A stretch of DNA of 64,000 bases from Phaeodactylum tricornutum CCAP 1055/1 (Eukaryota; Bacillariophyta; Bacillariophyceae; Surirellales; Neidiaceae). The stretch covers positions 434,001-498,000 of the forward strand of contig NC_011671.1 in NCBI RefSeq assembly GCF_000150955.2, given 5' to 3'. The notes under the pieces were generated by a model, which ran no database searches, was not told the DNA's origin, and saw only the letters and a program-made list of their open reading frames with translations. The position numbers were made by a program, and so were the translations under genes. This document shows, one piece after another, positions 42,811-53,216 of the stretch (the stretch's first letter is position 1; the number at the start of each line of letters is the position of its first letter).

Positions 42811-45810
42811 ATGGCTTTGTATATTGAGCCTAACAGATGTCACAGCGGCTCGCCACGCCAAAGGGTGGGTAACCCAACCCTCGAGAACGTGGCGGAAGAA
42901 ATGCTGAACGGGCTCTTCTGCCATTACGAGCCTCCCGACCAGTCTCGGCGAGATCGAAGTGATTCGGGCCTGACCAGGTCCATCCTCCTCCCTCCTCGTG
43001 ATTTCCGCCAGCAAAGTGTCCGCTCTAAAAAAGAAGTGCGTTGGTCCGACAGTATCAAAGAATCGCAAGACAACGGGTCTCCCAGAGCGATTCACTGCAA
43101 CGTCGGTTCACACTGCGTCGACGCTGGCATCGAAGCCGGATGCGTCGACCCTGAACACAAGGGAGTTACCCGCGATTACTTTGCCAAGTACGACTACGAT
43201 TTGCAGCAAGTCGACAGTACTGAAAGTGGCGCGCCGTTTCGTCCTTCTTGTCTCCACAAGAATGTAGTCTTTGATGACGACGGGAACCCGATTGCATCCG
43301 TTCCCGGGACCCCGATCCCTACGCTCCCCCCTCTCCCTCCGCTTCCATCCAGGAGGGAGCGATTTATTCCCGAGCTTTGTGGTATTGGTATCAATTGTGG
43401 CGAAGACGAAGAGGAATTGCGTGAGATGTGCGCTTCCAAGCCGTATCGTAGGCCTTCGCAACCGTACGACTACTCCGAAGACGATGAAGACAACTCTCTT
43501 CTTCTTGAAGAAAACAACTATGAAATTCAAGGAAGGGCAACATTCAAGACTCGCGGGCGCAAATCTCTTCCCACCCCCGCCTCCAGTCCGCCCACCGAAA
43601 CCAAGTCGTCCCCAACAAAGAACAACGTAAATGGATCAACATTACACGAGGCCGACTGGGAGACTACTTCCAACGCATCCTCGTCACTGTTTCGCCGTAT
43701 ACTTCCTCGTTGGAAACGTAACGGCAGCAAGCATAGAGAAGCAGTTTCTGAAGAGCAGGCAGTTCTCGATCCAATTGAACGGCAGCGGGCAGAAGACAAT
43801 AGAAAGGCTGAAAAGGCTTCCTTCTTGCTTAAGGATTCGAAACTAAGAGCTTCGCAAGCATCCACATGCGAAGAAAACAACGACTGGGACGACATTGTAC
43901 CAGTCGCTCCACTTTTGAAAACGGAAATTTCGAGTCAGCTCCCTCATAGGCCCGCTGCGTGTCAACCCACTAGTAACGCCGCTGCCCTTTATACCGTTCC
44001 AAAATTGGAAGCAGCAAAGCGCGACCCGTCTCCTAGCCGGGGGCGAGGCCGCAGTGATAGTCTCGACAAGAAAGAGAAACCCAGACGCGGTTTTCTGAAA
44101 CGACGAAAGAGATCCAAGTCGCCCTCGTTGCCCGGAAATTCTTTAGTTGTCTTGAACGCGCTTCAAGATAAAACCGACTGTGAGCGCAAAAGTGCCATTG
44201 TGGCTCACAGGCAAGGACTAAATCAAACGGGATTGCAACAGCCTCTTCCGATGGGAAAAAACCCTTATCAGCCTTCTCCAGCAAACCCATCCCGTGAAGA
44301 ACTTCTTCTCAAAAGGCAACAACAGAAATCTGCATCTATTCCTCCAAATTTGATTTCGAGGGAACATGTGGACCAACAACAACCGCCAATCATACAACAG
44401 CAACGCAATGCTTTGGCGCAACCGCAGTTAATCCATGATTCTCGCTTTCATCCAGCACATCCTTTGAATCGTTCTGTTAGCGGCAGCAATGGCAACAGTC
44501 ATTCTCTTCATGCAACCCACAAACAGCTTGTGGATGCAGTAGATGATCGAACAGAGCGAATGAGTTTCATTGCAGCTCACCGTCAGGGCTTCGATGAAGA
44601 CATAAGGGTGGCCACTCTCGCCCAGTCCTCCCGTCACGATGTACCAGACTGTCTTGACGATCAAATGGAGAGAATGAGTTACATCACCGCTCATCGTAAG
44701 AGTTTTGGCGACGGGTCATTTCATTCTGCGAAAACGCCGTCGCAGATGACATTGATACATGAATGCCAGCCTCTTGCAGATTACCGCGGAGGTATACCAT
44801 CGACCGGGCGTCATTATTCTCCCCACGATCAACGCATTTCCTTAGAGCAACCTTTCAAAGACAAACGGAAAATAACAAGGGTGGAGCAAAAAGCTCTGAA
44901 GAAGCTCGATAGGGAACAACGCAACGAAATGCGAAGCGTAGAGCGCTTGATTCGAGTACGTAATCCTACGCAGCACTTAAAGACTTTAGGGTCATCGAAT
45001 CCGCAAAATTCGGCCATATTCCGAAAAGTTGATGTACCCGCTCGAAGTCCAAGCCATCAATCTTCCTACCAAGAACCACCGTTGCCTTTCCGTCCAGTTG
45101 AGAATGTGGATCAAACCAACCCCAGCCAAGATCCTCCAGTCCAGACCACTGGCTCTTTTGAAAAGTTTGAGGGAGAGAAACCTATTGAAACTACTTGGGA
45201 GGAAAGAACACGATTAGCTTGGGAGCGTCTGCGGGGAAGCTTCACCATGGAGAGCGCGACGGAAAAATCCAACGAAGAGGCCCAACTGTTACGCCCGCCT
45301 ATATCGAACCAGTCGCCCTCCCAGCAAGTACGGGGCATTCTGAAGATACCGTCGCACGAGAAGCGCGTGACCTTCGGTCAAGACACAGAACACATTTTTG
45401 ACAAGGCAGAAGAGAACATACCAATGCAGAGTGAAAACGGGTCTTACGTTCAAAATACCGGTAGGCTATCCACGACAATGCCACAGCCACTGGGTATGGT
45501 CGACCTTACGGATCAGCACGGTCGAGTCACCATGCCATCCATGTATCCCCAGAACCTGCCACCCATTTCATCCAGCAAGAAAACAAAAAAAGTCTTTCGC
45601 GGCGCAAGGATTTTCAGCGAACTATTTCGAAAAGGGAAGAAGCGTAGCAGCCGTAGCAAAATGACAAAGGGATCGTTCCGAGTCAACCCTATGGAAATCG
45701 TCAATTCACTCTCAACTGAAATTACCACCCCGTCTATCTCACGTTCTGGGGATGAGTATGATATGCTTGGAAATACCGCGATGGGCTACAACGTAATGCA
45801 CGCCGTATAG
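42811..45810 (+). CDS. unrecognised 999-residue low-complexity protein with possible PP1-binding motif
   Basis: A single exon from the ATG at 42811; the TTG further upstream is not a credible start. I do not recognise the protein. It is hydrophilic and largely disordered, with no signal peptide or transmembrane segment. Visible elements: a Pro-rich tract 'TPIPTLPPLPPLPSRRE' (about 175-190), basic runs ('KKEKPRRGFLKRRKRSKSPS'), and a motif repeated three times between about 455 and 635: 'RKSAIVAHRQG', 'ERMSFIAAHRQGF' and 'ERMSYITAHRKSF'. Near residue 855 'EKRVTFGQD' fits the RVxF docking motif of protein phosphatase 1, and 'KKEVRWSDS' near 80 is a weaker relative. The C-terminus has 'RGARIFSELFRKGKKRSSRS'. 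A signalling or cytoskeletal adaptor is a guess only. Confidence 0.7.
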   Translation: MALYIEPNRCHSGSPRQRVGNPTLENVAEEMLNGLFCHYEPPDQSRRDRSDSGLTRSILLPPRDFRQQSVRSKKEVRWSDSIKESQDNGSPRAIHCNVGSHCVDAGIEAGCVDPEHKGVTRDYFAKYDYDLQQVDSTESGAPFRPSCLHKNVVFDDDGNPIASVPGTPIPTLPPLPPLPSRRERFIPELCGIGINCGEDEEELREMCASKPYRRPSQPYDYSEDDEDNSLLLEENNYEIQGRATFKTRGRKSLPTPASSPPTETKSSPTKNNVNGSTLHEADWETTSNASSSLFRRILPRWKRNGSKHREAVSEEQAVLDPIERQRAEDNRKAEKASFLLKDSKLRASQASTCEENNDWDDIVPVAPLLKTEISSQLPHRPAACQPTSNAAALYTVPKLEAAKRDPSPSRGRGRSDSLDKKEKPRRGFLKRRKRSKSPSLPGNSLVVLNALQDKTDCERKSAIVAHRQGLNQTGLQQPLPMGKNPYQPSPANPSREELLLKRQQQKSASIPPNLISREHVDQQQPPIIQQQRNALAQPQLIHDSRFHPAHPLNRSVSGSNGNSHSLHATHKQLVDAVDDRTERMSFIAAHRQGFDEDIRVATLAQSSRHDVPDCLDDQMERMSYITAHRKSFGDGSFHSAKTPSQMTLIHECQPLADYRGGIPSTGRHYSPHDQRISLEQPFKDKRKITRVEQKALKKLDREQRNEMRSVERLIRVRNPTQHLKTLGSSNPQNSAIFRKVDVPARSPSHQSSYQEPPLPFRPVENVDQTNPSQDPPVQTTGSFEKFEGEKPIETTWEERTRLAWERLRGSFTMESATEKSNEEAQLLRPPISNQSPSQQVRGILKIPSHEKRVTFGQDTEHIFDKAEENIPMQSENGSYVQNTGRLSTTMPQPLGMVDLTDQHGRVTMPSMYPQNLPPISSSKKTKKVFRGARIFSELFRKGKKRSSRSKMTKGSFRVNPMEIVNSLSTEITTPSISRSGDEYDMLGNTAMGYNVMHAV

Positions 45811-46080
45811 AACGGAACGGCGTCATATGACAAAGTGGATATCACCAAAATGTTTTTGAAGATACTTACGCAGTAGATTCTCTGTAAGATGTCAACAACA
45901 ATAATTATAATAAAAATAAGAAGAACATAAGATTCAAGCGACCTAAGGTACAACTTAGCTATTCTACTGGGCGGATCTATTCGAGGATACAAAACCTTTT
46001 CAATACTTCAGAAATGACAACAACTTTGGGTCGCTCTTTGTCAAGTACTCGATATGTGGTAACAATCCAGAGGGTGTTCA
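45811..46080. other. short convergent spacer
   Basis: This is the tail-to-tail spacer with an AT-rich run near 45900-45930 that is probably 3' UTR. Nothing else is visible. Confidence 0.4.
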
Positions 46081-47885
46081 TCACTTATTGTTGAGAAGCA
46101 TCCAAGCACGCGTTGTCTCACCAATATCAAGAACAATGTCTTCCGCGGCGGTAGGGTGTCCAGAGCCTTGTGCGCTTTTGCTCATAGCGACTAGTAACTT
46201 GCGATCTTTCAGCCATATTGTGAGTTCTTGGGCAATTTCAACAGGGTCGCCATTGTAGTCCCCAAAGCCCGCGTCGAGGACGAAGTCAACGTTGCCAGCT
46301 TCTTGTCCTGGCAAGAAGCTCGTCAACATAATAGGCAAGCCAACCGATGCAGCTTCGGCAATGCTTCCTGGGCCGGCCTTAGTGACCAAGACATCAGCAG
46401 CCACCATGTATTCAGCCATGCGCGTAACAAAGCCGAGGCCTATCACATCCACTGTGGCTCTCGCGTTGACCAAATCTGGTCTGTCGTGTTGATACGCTTC
46501 AGCTCGATCTAATGATTCCTGCAACCGACGACTGCGTCGCCGACGCCAAAGAATACGTGAGAAAAATCTCCGTTTGGAGAACTTGGGACGTGCCTCTAAA
46601 ACAGCATCCCAATCTCGTTGTTCCAAGCTGAGACGCAAATTTTCGTTTCGGCCACAGACGACGCAAATAGTTGCGTCCACGCCCTCCGACACTAGTGATC
46701 GATATACTTGCTCAACAATTTCTGACAATGACCCAACTCCTTCTCCACCGCCCATGAGTAGCACCATAGGTTTGTCGCCCGGCAATCCCAAATCGAGCTT
46801 CATCTTTTGTACGTAGGCCTGTCCCGATGGCGTTGTGCGATCGCCCATGGCCTTCGAGTGAACAGCAAAGTCGTGGCGAATGGGCAAACCTGTACTAACA
46901 ATTTTGCAATCCTCGGTACCACCCCGTCGTTTGGTAAGGCGTCGAATACGTTCCGAGGCAATGTATATCTTGTCAGGATGCTTTTGAAACCAAGTACAGT
47001 GACCAGATCCCAAATCCGTCACGACAGTGAAGAAAGGAATGTGACGGCCTCGCTCTCGAGAGAGATGCCGGACGCTTTTCATGGGTACGTATTGCATAGC
47101 GGGGTGGACCGATACAATTACGTCCGGATTATAGGAGGCGATCCGTGCCCTAATTTTGGCTTCGCACATGAACGCACTGTGCCAATCCATTAACACTTCC
47201 CACGGTCTCGTGTTGGAAAGATGATAGAGCATTTTCCACTGCTGCGGATGTGCTGATAGGTGTTTGTATGATTCCACGAGTGTTTTGTACGGATATACCC
47301 CGTCTTCCGTCCAAACATCGAGTAGGTCATAGGTACTGCCCGGATAGTGAATGAGGAACTGTTTTGCCAATGATTCGGCCGAGGCGCGGTGGCCACCACC
47401 GGTATCGGCGGACAAAAACAATACTTTGAGCGCCCCTTGATTCTGTTGAGTCGAAAGGAAGATACGTTAGTTAGACGAGGGTAGACACAGAACGAAAATA
47501 GTCCATACAAAAGACAACAGCAGGTGGTGAGTACAGCACGAAAAGGTATCGGGGGCTTCCAACACACCTTAGGCATCTTGGCGCTCGCAACGGCCTCGTT
47601 AGTGGCTTGCAGTGGAATCGGCCGACTCGGCGTCTCGTCGGTGCAAATGTTGTTGGCAATCTCTTCTGCTCCATCGTCTGCAGGCGCCGACACAGAAGTC
47701 GAAGTTGCCGATGGTGGCCCGGAGATTTGTCGAAAGCTCGTATTGCTACCTCCTCGAGGCTGATGATGATGAGGTCCCGTATGCGCGTTTGTCAGTAAAA
47801 CAAAGCCACTTCCCGTCATGGACGTCAAGGCCATAAACGTAGCCAACCATATACGTCCTCGGGACGGTGACCTTGACCACACCAT
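46081..47885 (-). CDS. MGD1: monogalactosyldiacylglycerol (MGDG) synthase (2 exons)
   Basis: Exons 47885-47568 and 47442-46081 are joined in phase 0 over a 125-base intron (GTGTGT...CAACAG), giving about 559 residues. The enzyme transfers galactose from UDP-galactose to diacylglycerol and makes the main thylakoid lipid in plastid membranes. It is a GT28 glycosyltransferase: the acceptor-side loop 'LFLSADTGGGHRASAESLA' and 'HPAMQYVPMKS' in the N-terminal half, 'FFTVVTDLGSGHCTWF', then 'GDKPMVLLMGGGEGVGSL' and the nucleotide-sugar site 'VLVTKAGPGSIAEAASVGLP' in the C-terminal half. An Arg/Lys-rich insert interrupts the C-terminal half ('KFSKRRFFSRILWRRRRSRR'). The leader 'RIWLATFMALTSMTGSGF' fits a signal peptide with a Gly-Phe plastid motif. 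The splice is needed to join leader and catalytic domain. Confidence 0.93.
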
Positions 47886-48417
47886 GGTTCCTTTCGATCA
47901 AAGGGACTTCAACCGAGTCTGAATCCAGCCTTGAGAAAGCTTTTGTCAAAACAACCTGGTAAATAGTATCGGTAGAGTACCCTTGAAGCGTTTCAAATCA
48001 ATGCCGAAGTGGGTAGACAGCTTTAAAAGCTGAGAATCGTCGTTGTTGGTAGAGCGATGTCGGAAGACACAGCAAGATTCGCGTCTCGTTCGCGTGTCGT
48101 CATGGTCGTCCATCGGTTGGACTTCGCCAAAGCGAAACACCTCGAGAGCCACAAGTCCAACCCGGAATTGAAGTTTCTTGTAACTCCGGGTGTCTAGCGT
48201 CGGTCGATGATGGTACTGTTGCGCTAGCAGTTTTGCACCCTACCTAACTAAATTAAATAATACCTCTTATGTACACAACTGTGGGACGAGACAACTTATA
48301 TTTTGCTGACTACAGGTTGGGGTGGTGAGGAGCAGGTGTCTTTGTTGCTTATCAGCACTGTCGATTATCTAGACTGGATAGTATTTGTGTAGGAAAGAGC
48401 ACTAGCGTTGCCACCAT
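47886..48417. other. spacer between two minus-strand genes
   Basis: This holds the MGDG synthase promoter and the 3' flank of the next gene. I see no gene and no clear element. Confidence 0.45.
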
Positions 48418-49279
48418 TTAAATGCGTTTCTCGGCCGGAAGGCCGTCCACAGCCGGACCTTTCTTCTTCATGCCCCAGCCTTTGGCTCCACCGTATTGTC
48501 CCGCCTCGACAACATCCGGAACAGGCCAAATACTTCCGGACTTTCCCATGTTGAATCCGCCCATGGGTTCCTTATCCGTCGAGAGCTGATCCGCGTAAAA
48601 GATACCACCCGAGCCGACCAGGCGTGGGTAGCCGTACTTTTTGAGCCACTCACCGCGCTGTTCTTTACCGGGGCCGTTGAGGACACCCTTCTTTGCGTTA
48701 CGAGCGCCTTCAATTGCCTTCATCTTTTCGAGCTGGCGGGCTTCGTTGTTGGAAGTCGCAGTAAATCCAAGAGCTTCCCAGATGGATGCCACCTTGGGGG
48801 GTCCCAAGTATGTTTCTCCAATAATTGGGAGATTGAGCGTGATTCCAGGGAGTCCGGCGAGACGTCCGACTTCGTCGGCTTCCTTTTCGGTACGATTCAT
48901 CTTGTAACGGAGACCGTCCTTGTTCAGGCGCTTTTCAATGGCGACTTCAGAAATAATTTCAACACCCTCCCATTCGTCATCGAAGGAGAACTTGCTTCCT
49001 TTCATGAATCCAAAATCTATAGAGAATAAGGAAATTAAACAACTCGTATGTGAGTACTCTCAGTTATTTCCAGAGTCAACTGAATTTGGACAAGCCCACA
49101 ACTCTTGCACACTTGCCTTCCATTTTGAGGGAAGCGGATCCGACCTGACGGCGGGGGGCGGCCGAAACAGATTTTTGTCCCAGACTACGCAGAGAAGAAC
49201 GGCTGGGCACCGAGTAGGCAGAAGCGCCTGATATAGCCACAGCGGCAACAATCAAATTGAAAGAAAGCTTCATGTTCAT
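48418..49279 (-). CDS. conserved plastid protein of unknown function (2 exons, GC-AG intron)
   Basis: Exons 49279-49117 and 49016-48418 are joined over a 100-base intron whose donor is GCAAGT (context GAAG|GCAAGT) and whose acceptor is TCTATAG, giving 253 residues. The second Met (49273) is an equally good start. The signal peptide 'LIVAAVAISGASAYSVPS' has Tyr in the place of the usual Phe. After a short transit stretch ending 'SASLKM', the mature part begins near 'DFGFMKGSKFSFDDEW' and has no membrane helix I can see: 'KMNRTEKEADEVGRLAG', 'IWEALGFTATSNNEARQL' and a Gly/Pro-rich end 'KSGSIWPVPDVVEAGQYGG'. The style is that of a thylakoid-associated protein. Diatom photosystem I has recently named extra subunits; I cannot say whether this is one. 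Confidence 0.75.
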
Positions 49280-49864
49280 ACGGTTTAGGATTTATTCGTA
49301 AAGCACAGTAGGACGGCGAACGCAAGGAAAAAGGCGTATGTACGACACGTTGTTCTCTCTCGATGCTGAGCTCACTACTAGCTAGTAGCGTATATCAAAG
49401 TTGCAGCGCCCGTATGGGATTCCTCGTCCGAGGATCGTAGCAGCGACGGGACGTCGGCTGTACCGGACGGGGCAAAACACGTCACTGTGAAAATTCGGAT
49501 GGAATCGTTGCTGTACAGCATGCGTCACGGAACATGTGAGGGTTAGTAAGGCAGGGTTGCTGAAAATCTTCCTTTTGTGCACATGACTTCCCGCGTTTGA
49601 GTAGGTGGAGCCCGGGCCGTCTCAGCGTTAGGGTTGTGCTCGGAAATATTGGTATTCCACTTTGTTTCTGGGTATGGGATCTGACGTAAAGTCTGTTATT
49701 GTCTAATTTAGAGCTAGACAGTCGAGTAGTCATTAGAGAAGTTATTGGGGATACGAGAAAAGCCATAGTGTACAAACCTTTTAATGTTTAAACTCGAAGG
49801 GACAATATCCCGTCAGTTAGTGATAATGGCTATGGGTTTTGAATATTGATAAGGCACGAAACGA
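49280..49864. other. spacer between two minus-strand genes
   Basis: This is the promoter side of the plastid protein gene and the 3' flank of the mTERF gene. Short frames on the minus strand (49382-49775) look random. Confidence 0.45.
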
Positions 49865-52356
49865 TCACAAGATCGTCCCAAGATTGGTTGATATCACGGA
49901 GATATCAGTGCGAATAGGCCGCGACGGCTCTGACGACCGCGACGGCTCTCGCTGCCCCCGTTTCGGACTACGTCCTTGTGTAGCACGTTCCTTTTGCCGG
50001 GTTTGGGTGTAGCTTCGGAAGGCTGAACCGTCGTCCCGGTCACCCGCTACCTTTACACTAAAATCCTTGTCGCCAAAACGCAAGACGTGATCCAAAGCCA
50101 CGAGCGGTGTAGGAATGTTCTTGACTTGCTGCAGATATTCAAAACGCGTTTGAATCACGCGTTCGAGAGGGTAGGAAAAATAAGCGGGGAATTTAGAAAC
50201 TTCAAAACGAGGGTCCGTAACGACACTTTCCAGGTACCGCCATTTGGGTTGCAAATCTTTTTCCACTGAATATCCCAACACGGGTGGTAAACGAGAAACA
50301 AACCGTCCCACATTTGAAATGCCGACAGACCGCAAAAAGTTTACGACCGGCAGCATATCAGCCTCCACGTCCAAGGTTAGCAAGGATGGAAAGGACCGAA
50401 AGATACTAGCCAAGTTCTCAGGCGCCACTTCGAGCGATACCAGATACTCGACTACCCGTTCCATATCGTGCACTCTCATTCCTAGTAACGCCGGATATAA
50501 TTGTAACACGCGGGGTAAATCATCCTCCCAAATACCAAGTTCCTCCATAAGGTAGCGTGCGGTGGGGAGAATTTCGGTTTTAGCGTCTAGCAACAGCACT
50601 GCGGGGTAGGCCGCAATGACTTTGCCCAAATCTTCCGTCCCAATTTCGTGGCGGAGCGTCCAAGCAGTGTCTGTCATGTCCTTATATACTTGATTGATAC
50701 GAATCCGGCGCAACTGACTGCTGCGTCCCCACAGAGCGGACACGACGTTGGGGTCGGTACTTGTGATATCACGGATCAGGTCGTCATCCTCTTGGTCTTC
50801 TTCACTGTCTTGGTGCCGCGTTACCGGCGCCACCACGTCCAACAATTCATGGCAGCTAGGTTTCCGCAAAAGAGGACCAATCTTGTCTACTGGCATCCTA
50901 ACTGCATCACTGGATAGAAACGCGACGAGCCGAAAAATTGCGTCGGGGGATCGCGAAAGCATTGTGGGTAAGGCTGCCTTGTCACGAGCCAGCGCGTTGG
51001 TGGAAAGACCGAGCTGGGAAACCAATTGCACGACGTTGGCAGCCGCCTGCGAACCCCGCATGGTAAGTAAACCAGGACTGTTGCGCAAAACCTTCCGAGC
51101 GTCATATCTGCGCAACTGAAGAGTGCCACAGAGCAGTTGGGTAAGTACACGCTCGAGAGTCTCTTCAAGCGACTCCCCGTTGCTGTTTTCTTTGCGTGTA
51201 GGTCGCATGAGAGCAATTCCAGGTGAGTGCGTTAAGACCTCCGCCACGTCCTTAACCGTGAGCCCATAAGCCAAAAAGACATCAATCGTCTCTTCAAATG
51301 AATAAGCAGTGGATCGCGCACGACCGACATTACTTCTCATAACGCAAGGATCAGGCGAGGTTTCGGAATTCCCTTCCAAGCTGTTTGCGGTCGGCAATGG
51401 AGGAGCTTTTTCTTTCGCACTATCGTGGCCGTTAGCAGACCATACTTGATCACGTTGTTTCAAAAAATCTCGGACTCTCCGTCGGGCCGTCCGTGCAAGC
51501 GCCTGAGACTGCACTCGCTGACCCGCCTGTAGCGCCAGATTGTCGCCTAAGTCACCGATAGCTTTGCTCTTCAAGACAGCTGCCACACGATTACGGTTGT
51601 ACTGCCCCAACCAGGAATCCTTTGGTAGCAGCAGTGTTTCGTCTATGTCTGCCCCCCTTTCTGGAAGGAAAGTATCCCTCACCGTATTTTCTAGCGAATT
51701 TGTGGAGCTGTAACTTGCTAATGCGGTTACCACATTCCCGATCAGTGGGAATGTCTCCTCCCAGGAACCAGTCGTTGTTGCTGATCCGTTTCTATATCCC
51801 GAGTCTGATACTACATCAAATTCGGCTGTGCTGTTCCGCAGAATCCCTTCGGGATAAAACAATGTACGGCCGGATGTTTCGCTATTTTCCACGTTTGGCG
51901 TGCGCTGCCGCGGAGGCCTTTCCTGTTGCTGCAGACGACGTTCCTCGTCGAGAAAGCGCAAGAGGGTCGAATCCACCGCCGGCGGTCTCCGTAATTTTCT
52001 CCGCTTTCGGGCTTGACGCCGCTGTGCGGAAGGTGCAAAGGCGGAAGTAAATTCCACTGTGAAGGAAGAACCGAGACGAATATGCACGAACACCACAACG
52101 AATGAGCAAGAATCAGGGCAAAACCGGACATAAAAGAGGAAAAAAAGAGAGGTGAGAGAGTGACATCCCAGAGAATGTAGGCAGCTGACGTCAGCATCAA
52201 TACCACTGCAAGCAACTTACCGGAATGAACTTTCCTTCGCGGTTCTTCCAGCGAGGCGGTCAGCGGATATGGTCGTGAGAGTCTTTGAGGTTCGGCAGAG
52301 AGGCTAGCGACAGCTGTCAGTATTGAAAATAGCGTGGAAGCCTGCAAAGATCGCAT
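49865..52356 (-). CDS. mTERF-domain protein, probably plastid-targeted (2 exons)
   Basis: My model joins exons 52356-52221 and 52056-49865 over a 164-base intron (GTAAGT...TTCACAG), giving 775 residues. Exon 1 gives a signal-peptide-like start ('LFSILTAVASLSAEPQ'), and exon 2 opens 'VEFTSAFAPSAQRRQARK', a textbook SAFAP plastid motif with a basic transit peptide. The 45-residue gap between the two is longer than usual, so the start is uncertain; an unspliced start at 52096 is possible. mTERF proteins bind nucleic acids and control organelle transcription and splicing. The repeats are clear: 'EVLTHSPGIALM', 'RKVLRNSPGLLTM', 'GKVIAAYPAVLLLDAK', 'PRVLQLYPALLGMRV', 'ASIFRSFPSLLTLDVE', 'RFVSRLPPVLGYSVE' and 'VSKFPAYFSYPLERVI', each with the Pro at the turn. 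Confidence 0.85.
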
Positions 52357-53216
52357 GATTGCGGGTCGGCAAAAAGTGTAGATCGTTGGGGGCCGAGTTG
52401 CGGTGTGCGACGCGAGGGACCGTGGATATCGACTGATGGATGAGTTTGCCGTGCCAGTAGTGACTGGCAGTCTCTGGGCGCAACTTGCAGTATTTCTGCT
52501 GCGGGGAGGCTTACGCGGTGGTGGTGGGTAGTGGTGGTAAGTATGTTTCGTTTACTTGGCGCGCATACTACTCTACTACGTTCTTTGACGGACCACACAG
52601 ACGACGATCTTTGGCCCTCGCGAGTTTGCGCACGAGACGCGACACTTGGAATTCTCCTCTTCAACCTGCTCCCCACATCACACACGACCCTACGGTGACC
52701 AATTGGATCTGTCGTATGCGACACATGGCCGACCCAGTCAAAGCCGAACCAAGAATGCCTGCACTCTATCGAAAAACATTTGCTAGCCGTATGTATTCAT
52801 TTAAATTAGGTTCATTTATACATTAAGCCAAGGATGCGCGTTCTCTAAAAGAAACTTCAATACGAACCCCCTTAACTACAAAATCTCTGGTCGAACAGTG
52901 AGATTATTAGATATAACTACCGTTGGTATATGAAATATGTTTGTGTGTATATCCATGTTTCATCAAATGTAGCGGTAGGCATGCTAGATTGGGGCTTGAC
53001 GACCTGTCGGTGAGTTGCTTTCCTGAGATCTTCTCTGGAACTTTGAAGGGAGGGCAACTCTGACTGACTACGAGCTAGGTGGTAGCTTTCCCGTCGAGAC
53101 ACGATAGAGGTTCGCCGTACGTTTACATTCAAGAGTTTCTGTTATATTTTGTTCGCGAACAGCTTCTTAGCGGTAGTGCCAGTACCACGTTGGGGATGTC
53201 CGTTTCCTTGCAAAGC
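52357..53216. other. intergenic stretch
   Basis: This is the promoter side of the mTERF gene and the 3' flank of the surface-protein gene. Frames at 52317-52724 (minus) and 52485-52826 (plus) lie over each other and resemble nothing. No gene is called. Confidence 0.45.

Noticed and set aside
48496-49029. 177-codon plus-strand frame
   Set aside because: Antisense to the plastid protein gene and running through its intron; no homology.
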